Shown piece after piece: positions 56,107 to 64,000 of a stretch of DNA of 64,000 nt (its first letter is position 1; every line of letters begins with the position of its first letter). Source of the DNA: Crossaster papposus (lineage: Eukaryota > Echinodermata > Asteroidea > Velatida > Solasteridae); assembly GCA_037893245.1 (NCBI GenBank), contig JBAIAA010000019.1, positions 744,001 through 808,000 on the forward strand. The letters are read 5' to 3'. The translations under genes were made by a program, and so were the position numbers. Below the pieces are notes generated by a model, which was given only the letters and a program-made list of their open reading frames with translations, was not told the origin of the DNA and made no database searches.

Positions 56107-56713
56107 CTAGGAATGAGCCAAGATGTGATTTTGCATTCAAAGCGGACACGGCCAGTTGCAGGATGTGATTTTAACTAAAGATTTTCCAAAATCACATCCA
56201 AATATGCTCCAAATTCACATTTTCCAAATTCACATCATGGGTTAAGTCGTTAAAGTCCAAATTTACACAAGTGGATGTGAATTTGCATTTTAACCAGTTC
56301 GCGCCGGGATTATTTTAACATCATCGAGACGAGGGGCGGGATTATTTTTAACGAAACTCGATCCGAAGCGGGTTCAGGCTGATAGTGCCGAGAAGCACAC
56401 ACTCGCGCATTTCCGGCCTTGCTCGCTGCCGACAGACATTTTCGAACTTGAACTTGGCGTGTTTATGCGTCATCCGTTTTGAATTTGGGGAAAACGTTGC
56501 GTTTATATACGTCATCCGGCGCGAACTGGTCAACAACTTAACCCAGGATGTGAATTTGTACAGAGGATGTGAATTTGTACCGAGGATGTGAATTTGTACT
56601 GAGGATGTGAATTTGTACTGAGGATGTGAATTTGTACTGAGGATGTGAATTTGGACCTAGGATGTAAATTTAGAGCATTTGAGGGCAAAATCACATCATG
56701 CCCATTTCTAGTG
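56107..56713. mobile_element. GCATTCAAAGCGGACACGG foldback element, interrupted
   Basis: ACTAGGAATGAGCCAAGATG faces CATCATGCCCATTTCTAGTG. The CAGTTCGCGCCGG element (56290-56533) is inserted at a TTAA near the middle. After it, GGATGTGAATTTGTACTGA is repeated six times with a 20 bp period (56543-56655). Confidence 0.8.
56290..56533. mobile_element. CAGTTCGCGCCGG foldback element, nested
   Basis: TTAACCAGTTCGCGCCGG and CCGGCGCGAACTGGTCAA are mirrors, with the right border changed from TTAA to TCAA. The interior is as in 41563-41804. Confidence 0.85.
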
Positions 56714-57044
56714 TTATAAACATGGCTTTTGACCTGTTACTGCAACGAAACTGTATTAGTCTTACTGAGCTTAATGGATGTGCCAATTATCGAATGCATT
56801 CTCAGGCACAGATCCTTGTACATTAAGGTGAACATGTATGGTGTGTAGTCTCCATTACAGACACGTGAAGACAAAAGTGCATGCAATGTGTGTGCTTCAC
56901 ACACTGGCTCTGACTAGGCCAAATGATGTCATATACTCCACGAAGTCCATTCCACATTGCATCAATAACAGCATTGAGGGGCTCCAATCATAGACACAAG
57001 TGTTTGTTAGTTCACTCCATGGCCTGCTTTGTCCAATGGGTGTC

Positions 57045-60000
57045 TTACTTTGGCAAATTGTAACCCGGCATCATCGAGTCACCCATGCCCATATTGTTAC
57101 CAGGTAGTTGGGGCGGTCCGAAACCAGGCCCGTAATTCCCAGGCATTTGTTGACCCATAGTGTTTGGCATTCCCATAGGAGGTCCTCCTCCATACTGCAT
57201 CGGTGGTCCAGCTCCAGCCATATACCCAGGCATTTGATGTCTGGGTCTGTTTGAGGTAGGGTATCCCTGTGGATACATTGAATCCGGGCCACACATTCTG
57301 CTAGATGGTCCGGGCATCCGCTGTGAAGGTCCAAACGACGGCGTCATGGATGGCGGATTCCCCGTTACCATTTCTAAAGGAAAAGGCATTTGGATTTGCT
57401 TGGGTGAAGGTCCAGGTCCGGGTCCTTGCGTTCCTGGGGTATTTGAAGGATTTAGATGGGGATTGCCAGACTGAGCCTGGGGTACCGGGGTAGGGTTTCC
57501 CTGCGGGAAGTATTGCAGCGTTTGCTTCGGTCCTTTCCCATCAGGGAGTAAGGGTGGGGAAAAGCGACTTTGCAGTAAAGAGAGAGGACTTGGGGACGAT
57601 GCGTGCACTGTCCTACCCGCCGGTGATTGGTTGATGGATTTAGATTCCATTTGCATCATTGATTCCCGCAGGTTTCCATCCATGTGCATCATTTGGGGCC
57701 CACCTCCTGGCATGCTAGTTCTCCCCATAGGTCCTGGATTAGGTCCCATGGTCGAAGACATCACTGGCAAGTTCCTGTGCATTTGCTTTGGTCCTGGGTA
57801 CCTACTAGGCATGTTGTGCATTCCACGCATGTCCGGCATACCTGCATTGTTAGGCATATTGCCAAGCATTGGGTAAAAACCCATGGGTCCATCCATGGAA
57901 TGAGGGTCTATGCCCATTGAGTGTGGCTCCATGACAGGACTGTGTGAAGAAATTCTTGTCTGCGGCGGCATGCCCTGCATCATAGTGGCCTGAGGGGACA
58001 TCATCCTCTGCTGTGGGATCATCCCAGTTTGCGATGTCACCATGCTACCATGCGACATCATCATTCCTCCTTGGGAGGCCATGCTTCCATGCGGTAGCAT
58101 CATGTTTTCCGGAGGCATACCGGGATTGCCGTGGGGTCCCATTAAACCCCCCGGTGGTCCCATCCTAGCTTGTGGCATCATCCCTTGCCTGGATGTCATT
58201 GCACTGGCCTGTTGTGCCATCAATTGTTGCGAGGTAGGCATTCGAGGCTGCATCATGCCAGCCTGAGGTGGCATGGAGTCATGTGGTAGCATCATATCAG
58301 TCTGAGGAGACATTATTCCTCCGTGTTGCGAGGTCATCATATCTTGTTGAGCCGTCATATTTCCTGGGTGAGACATCATGTCAGAGTGTCCTCTCATCAT
58401 TCCGGACTCTTGCAGGATCCCTTGCTGTGGCATGCCCTTGTCTCCAACATTTGTTCCTGAATGGGGCGGCAGCATCCTTGGTTGAGTTGTTATTTCCTGT
58501 TGTGATATTATTAGTTCTTGCGGATTGGTCATCCTTGGGTGTGATGTCATAATTTCCTGCGGATTTGTCATCCTTGGGTGTGATGTCATCATTTCTTGCG
58601 GATTTGTCATCCTTGAGTGTGAGGTTACCCCTTCTTGGGGATTTGCCATCCTTGGGTGTGACGTCATCATTTCTTGCGGATTTGCCATCCTTGGGTGTGA
58701 GGTCATCATTTCTTGCGGATTTGTCATCCTTGAGTGCGAGGTCATCATTTCTTGCGGATTTGCCATCCTTGGGTGTGAGGTCATCATTTCTTGCGGATTT
58801 GTCATCCTTGAGTGCGATGTCATCATTTCTTGCGGATTTGTCATCCTTGGGTGTGAAGTTATCATTTCTTGCGGATTCGTCATCCTTGAGTGCGATGTCA
58901 TCATTTCTTGCGGATTTGTCATCCTTGAGTGCGATGTCATCATTTCTTGCGGATTTGTCATCCTAGGGTGTGATGTCATCATTTCTTGTGGAGTTGTCAT
59001 CCTCGAGTGTGATGTCATCATTTCTTGCGGATTTGCCATCCTCGGGTGTGATGTCATTTCTTGCGGATTTGTCATCCTTGGTTGAGATTTTATCATGTCC
59101 TGTGGATTTGTCATCCTCGCTTGTGATGTCATCATCTCTTGCGGATTTTTCATCTTGGGTTGTGATGTCATCATTCCTGGCTGTGATGTCATCATTCGTG
59201 GTTGTGATGACATCATCCTTTGCTGTGATGTCATCATCCCCGTTTGCGACGTCATCAAGTCCGGCTGTGAATTAATCAAAGTCTGTGGGGTCATCATTCT
59301 TTGTTGAGGTCCCATCATTCCAGGTTGTGATGTGGCCATATCTTGTTGAGACCTCATCAACCCAGACTGCGCGGTCACATTGTCTCCACTTTGGCCCATC
59401 ATTTCCGATCCCATGGGGCTACCTGGTCCATAATACCTCGGCTTCGTGGATTCCTTCAAAGCCTTTTGATAAAACGTTGATGCATACTGCTGAGGATCTT
59501 CCCCACGCGGTGGAAAATTTGGTGCCTTGTCCCTGTTCAACTGACTCGGGGGAAAGTTCACCAACCTTTGCTGTGGAGCAGGTGTGTTCGTGGCTCCACC
59601 TGCAACACTTTCTACAGGCTTTGGATTAGATGAACTCTGAGCAAGTTGCCCATCCGTGGATTTGTTAGTGGATGATTCGGGGCCAGGTTTGGCTATTGGA
59701 GGTGTAATGCTGCTTGGGGTAGCCACCCCTTGCCTGTTTCCATTAACTGGGGCTGAATTAGGGGTTCCAGGCTGGGAACCGCCATTCTGATTAATCCTCA
59801 CAGTCTGGGAACTTGTATCCCCGACAGGTGTTGCTGGTTGAGGAGGTCTGGGCGACTGCTCTATACTGCTGCCCGTAGTGCGCGATTTACCTCCTATAGA
59901 AGAATCACCTGGGGTGTTTGGAGTCGAGACAGTTGTTGGGGTTGGTGGTTGATGACTTTGTCGATATGGACTGTCCTGCTGTGGCGACGCAGGTTGGCGA

Positions 60001-63000
60001 GAGACTGGTCCTGCTTGGGTGCTTGGCAGCTGGGATCCTACAGTAACAGGTACAGTACAAACTGGGGTTACTGAGCTTGTTCCTGTTGGACCAGACACCG
60101 AAGAAATGCCTCCACTTGTAACATTAACAGAGGAGCCTTGCCCCGATTGGATACTACTCGATGAAATACTGGTGGATTTAATGTCATTCCCGGCTGCCAT
60201 CTGTCCAGTGGGATTACTTGAAGCAGTAGTCGAACTTGAAGCCTGTGACAAAGGCCCTGGCGCAGGGAGTGAGTTCGTTCGATTAGATCTTGGGGACGGT
60301 TGTCCGGATTGAATTTGATGTGGGGACATTGGCAATGACGGTGCAGCTTGGTTTAATGACTGCTGAACAGGACCAGATAGGCTAGACCGCCTGGGCATGT
60401 TTGGTTGGGCTGCATTGTGAGTTCCATGATAAGGAGGTGGCGGTGGCATACCTTGGCCGGTTTGAGAAGGCATACCTTGGCCTGTTTGCGAAGGCATATC
60501 TGGCATAGGCATTCCTTGCCCAGGCATGCCTGGCATTCCAGAGCCAGTCATTCCAGGACCAGGGGCTCCCTGATTAGTCATATCTATATCTGGTGGCAAA
60601 CACCTGCCCATGGCACTCCCTGGGGGGATACCTGGGTCTCCTGGCATTCCATGCGGCATTCCAGGTCCCATTCCAGGTCCCATCCCAGGTCCTGAACCCA
60701 TCCCTGGTCCACCTGGCATCCCTGGTCCACCTGGCATGCCAGGGTGAAACGGTCCCATATCTATAGGGTCCCTATATCCAGACCCATGCAGCTCGGACAT
60801 TGGGCCAGGACCATGTCCCATTTTTATTTGATCGGTGACCATCTTGCGTCTTTTGTGGGAGTAAAACTCATGTTGAAGCTTATACCATTCCTTTTGTGGT
60901 TGGGTCATGTTATCCCAATCGGGTGGTGGATGCACGATCATCTGCTCCTGGGCAATACGTTGATCGGGTCCCATTCCAGAATCCGGGTTGTCCATGTTAG
61001 GATGTGGTCCCATATTAGTTAGATGCATCATGGGTCTTGGCTGGGGACCCATCATGCCGGGTCCCGAGGGTCTCATCATACCTGGTTGCGGAGCCATCAT
61101 ACCACCTTGAGGAGATCCCATACCTCCACTAGGTGAGATCAACCTCCCAGGAGTTGGAGACCTGTTTTGATGCTCCTCTGGGAACAACAATCGCTGCATT
61201 TCTTTTAAAGTTCTTAACCGTTCTTCCCTGTGCCTCAACTGTTCTGGAGTGGGATTGTCTATTTGTTGAGGTGGCTTGTAATTTGAAGGCTCAAATTGTG
61301 GGCCTACACTTGATGCTGGTGAAAAGGGTCCCATGTCAGGATCGTGCGACTGACCACCTTCTGGGAAAGAGCGACTTGGCATCATTGGCTCGTGGCACGG
61401 TGACATCATCGGTGACTGCTGGTGTTGCATCATGGGTAAGTGAGGTCCCGGAACCTGTTGCTGCATCATACGCATCTGCTGTTCCTGTTGCCACGCTAAA
61501 TTTGCATTTTTCTGCATCTTCTTGTTGCTAGGCGGATTCTCCCACAGTGCACTCGGATCCAGATTTTCGGTTTCTGTTGCCTCAACTTGAAACGGCGGTC
61601 CTGGCTGTGGAGGTCCACTTTGTATCGGAGGGCGCATCCCCAGATTTGGTATTCCGGGCATTTGTTGCTGATGCGGAGGAAATTGGTTTGGACTGAACGG
61701 TTGTTGGGGAAACGGTCCAAAATTTGGCCCCGGTGGCATTCCAGATAAAGGAGGTCCTTGAGAAATGTTGGGTTGCAATGGCTGAGATGAGGAAGGCGGC
61801 CTCTTCCTTTTGGAGGATTTCGACTTGGACTTGGTAGCGCTAGATGTACTTGTGCCACTGCTTGAGTCACTCTGCTTGCCCACAGTTCCCTCTCCCGATA
61901 CATTTTTGTTGGAAGTTGTCTGATTCTTGGCGGCGTTGCCGCTGTCAGCGGTGTTTGAGTTTGGCCTGTCAGGGCGCTTACGCCCACCGCCAGCCTTGGT
62001 TTGTTCGTTTGTCACAGCATCTAATATCTGTTGCTGGGGCTGCATGTGAGGGCCTGAGGCTGCCTGGTGGGGAGGTGGATTCAGTGACATTCCTTTCAAT
62101 TGGTTGGTGGTGTTGTGGTCTATCATCATCGGATGAGGCTGACCCATGTTATGTTGATTAAAGTTGAGTTGGGGGTGTTGGTTTGGCATCGGCATCGGCA
62201 TCGGCATGCTGTCATGTGGACGCATAGGATCCATGTCCTGCAAATAATAAAATATATTCACTTATTAATAACTTCATAAAATGTAACGATCAAGCCGCTA
62301 AAGAGTTCCAGATGTCATTGAGACGTGAAAATTCCACGAGGAACGGGCATGATGCGATTTTGCATTCAAAGCGGACACGGCCAGTAGCAGGATGTGATTT
62401 CAACAAACGATTTCCAAAATCACATCCAAATGTTCCAAATTCACATCCTCAGTCCAAATCCACATCCTGGGCCAAGTTCGATCAAGGACTATAGTTAACT
62501 ATAGTTTGACTAACTCTGATCGAACTCAGGCTAGTCGACGATGGTTGGACTAGTCTAGTCGACTATTCACGACCAGCCTACCGCGGTTGGTCGCATCACT
62601 GGTAACCAATAGCCGCTTTAATAGCACAGTACAGAGAGGACCAGTTTGGCAGTTAATGGTCAATAGTTCGACTAGAGTCGTTCGCACTTCAACTTCAGTG
62701 CACATGCCCTAACGACGTCACGAACTAACCACTAGTTAAGTATAGTTCCTTGATCGAAATTGGCCTTGGATAAGGTCGTTAAAATGCAAATTCACATCGG
62801 TGGATGTGAATTTGGACTTTAACTACTTAACACAGGTTGTGAATTAAGACTAAAGATGTGAATTTGGAGCATTTGGATATGATTTTTAAAATCTTTTGTT
62901 GAAATCATATCCTGCTACTGGCCGTGTCCGCTTTGAATGTAAAATTATATCATGCCCATTCCTAGTATTTGTATTGATATTAAATGTGACCTGGCACCAC

Positions 63001-64000
63001 GAAATTATCAGAAAGTCGCACATGGCCAAAACGAGTTATTGGCCGAAACGTTATTTTTTTCATGTGGGAGGTCGGTTTCGAGTTGTTAATGTTTTTACAT
63101 ACAAAAAGCTCATCTTTATTATTTTCCAAAATTGTATAGCTCAATTAAACCTCTAAAGTGTGTTTTTGTGTGGCTGAATTGCACTGAGTGATAGTATAGT
63201 TTGCACGATTACCAGACTTTAAACTCCGTTTTCTCAAAACAAGGTGGCATGACTTCAGCAATTTCAAAGGAGTATAGCGCCGGCTAGGAATAAGCTACAG
63301 CAACACACAAAACATCATTTGAAAGCTTAGGACTTCTTCTTTCTAGAAATGTAATAATGCCAACTTTATTTTGCAACTTTTCACCCATTTCGTGGTACCA
63401 GGTCACAAATGAATACAAGAATTAGGTGAAATAAAAAAGGAATGCCTTGATTGGATGAAAAGAAGTACGAAAATATGTCAACCACTGGAAAGCTCAAATT
63501 AACCCATCGACGACGATATTGTCAGCGTCCCATTTCTCACTGCACCAGATTACACGGATAACCGCACAGAAGTCTTTGTTCAGTAGCTGCACTGCACAAT
63601 GAACTGAGCGTGCAGCTGCCTCGCAGGCCGTGTTCTACGACATAGCACGGGCTGGCCACAGCATTATGAGCCAAGTGATACAAACCGGGATGACGTCACC
63701 TGGCAGCGTATCATTTTTTACTTCACGAACGCGCGACGGAAATCGGCCAATGATGGGCGACGGAATCGGCCAATGGCGCGCTCCAATTTGCTCATGAATA
63801 TTTATGTAATAACAGTAAATACTCACCTGCTCAGGTAGAAGAAAGTCCCTGTTTGCCGACTGCGCCCGATGAAAGGAGAGAATGGAATCCACTTGGCCCG
63901 TAAAAATAGCGTGAGCAGCCTGATTAGCTAGTCTTGTAGAGAAGACGCAGACCTCCTGTGTGCTTGTCATAGGAAAGTGTGATGGCTGCTGATATGGCAT
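57045..64000 (-). CDS. BCL9: BCL9 / legless Wnt co-activator (last two exons; 5' part beyond window)
   Basis: BCL9 bridges beta-catenin to Pygopus in the nucleus. Exon 63827-64000 (donor GTGAGT) carries the HD1 Pygopus-binding motif, VFSTRLANQAAHAIFTGQVD followed by SILSFHRAQ. Exon 57045-62237 (acceptor TTTGCAG; stop TAA 57045-57047) follows in phase 0 after a 1.6 kb intron and encodes 1730 residues. It contains a basic KSKSSKRKRP cluster (likely nuclear signal) and the HD2 beta-catenin-binding helix at about 61167-61257, PEQLRHREERLRTLKEMQRL then LFPEEHQ. After it come EWYKLQHEFYSHKRRK and a long Met/Pro/Gly/Gln-rich tail ending GYNLPK. This part alone is longer than whole human BCL9 (about 1,430 residues), partly because of a 13-residue repeat. 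A single large exon after HD1 is notable. The reading frame is open to the window edge, so the start codon is not known. Confidence 0.95.
58497..59320 (-). repeat. Coding minisatellite, 13-residue repeat in BCL9
   Basis: About twenty copies of a 39 bp unit encode variants of MTSHPRMTNPQEM. Substitutions keep the Met, Pro and Gln positions while His/Gln and Thr/Ala vary. All units stay in frame. One shorter unit (HPRMANPQEMTS) and diverged edge units suggest growth by unequal crossing-over. Confidence 0.9.
62338..62965. mobile_element. GCATTCAAAGCGGACACGG foldback element in BCL9 intron, interrupted
   Basis: GGAACGGGCATGATGCGATT faces ATATCATGCCCATTCCTAG, and AAAGCGGACACGGCCAGTAG is mirrored by TACTGGCCGTGTCCGCTTTG. 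Another element (62474-62762) is inserted near its centre. Confidence 0.85.
62474..62762. mobile_element. Foldback element (CGATCAAGGACTATAGTTA ends), nested
   Basis: TTCGATCAAGGACTATAGTT at the left and the mirror of AGTATAGTTCCTTGATCGAA at the right. CTAGTCGA words in both orientations fill the interior. This is the only copy recognised here. Confidence 0.75.
62995..63407. mobile_element. TGTGACC-ended foldback element (CTGGCACCACG variant) in BCL9 intron
   Basis: TGTGACCTGGCACCACGAAA is mirrored by TTTCGTGGTACCAGGTCACA, and AAAGTCGCACATGGCC follows the left end. The interior differs from the CTGTCACCACG family, so it is a related but separate type. Confidence 0.8.
63408..63826 (-). other. 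BCL9 intron, part next to the HD1 exon
   Basis: Unique-looking sequence with no repeat or open frame of note. It contains two ATCGGCCAATG(A/G) words at 63742 and 63766. The splice donor is at 63826-63821. Confidence 0.4.

Noticed and set aside
58525..59307. Open frames of up to 186 codons on the + strand
   Set aside because: They are antisense to the 39 bp coding repeat of BCL9. The repeat makes the reverse frame open as well.

Overview
This is eukaryotic nuclear DNA, very likely from a marine invertebrate. Coding exons are short, carry GT-AG splice junctions, and sit in a sea of small foldback transposons, tRNA-derived SINEs and microsatellites. The protein genes are animal genes (vinculin, BCL9, a PDZ protein with a cytokine-like fold). 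A deuterostome such as an echinoderm is my best guess from overall character, but nothing here proves it.

Layout. (1) 34-4440, + strand: the last three exons of vinculin, covering the F-actin-binding tail. (2) 4441-20490: intergenic and repeat-dominated, with TTAA-flanked and TGTGACC-ended foldback elements, SINEs, a Harbinger-like relic, a 2.7 kb terminal-inverted-repeat element and a Penelope-like GIY-YIG remnant. (3) 20555-36837, + strand: a nine-exon gene reconstructed here by splice phase. It encodes about 317 residues: an N-terminal PDZ domain and a C-terminal beta-trefoil that resembles the interleukin-1 family in its last two exons. A second in-frame copy of part of exon 7 lies in the next intron. 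(4) 36838-57044: intergenic, with repeats, a 12-copy tandem array of one exon of a DDX51-type helicase (45168-47720, - strand), and a five-copy 150 bp satellite. (5) 57045-64000, - strand: the 3' part of BCL9/legless. One exon carries the HD1 (Pygopus-binding) motif and one giant exon carries the HD2 (beta-catenin-binding) helix and a long Met/Pro/Gln-rich tail with a 13-residue coding minisatellite.

The three genes have no obvious shared function: vinculin is cytoskeletal, BCL9 is a Wnt co-activator, and the middle gene is a candidate cytokine-like or immune protein. The strongest candidate for something undescribed is the middle gene. The most striking DNA-level pattern is the repeated nesting of foldback elements inside one another, often at a TTAA near the centre of the host element.
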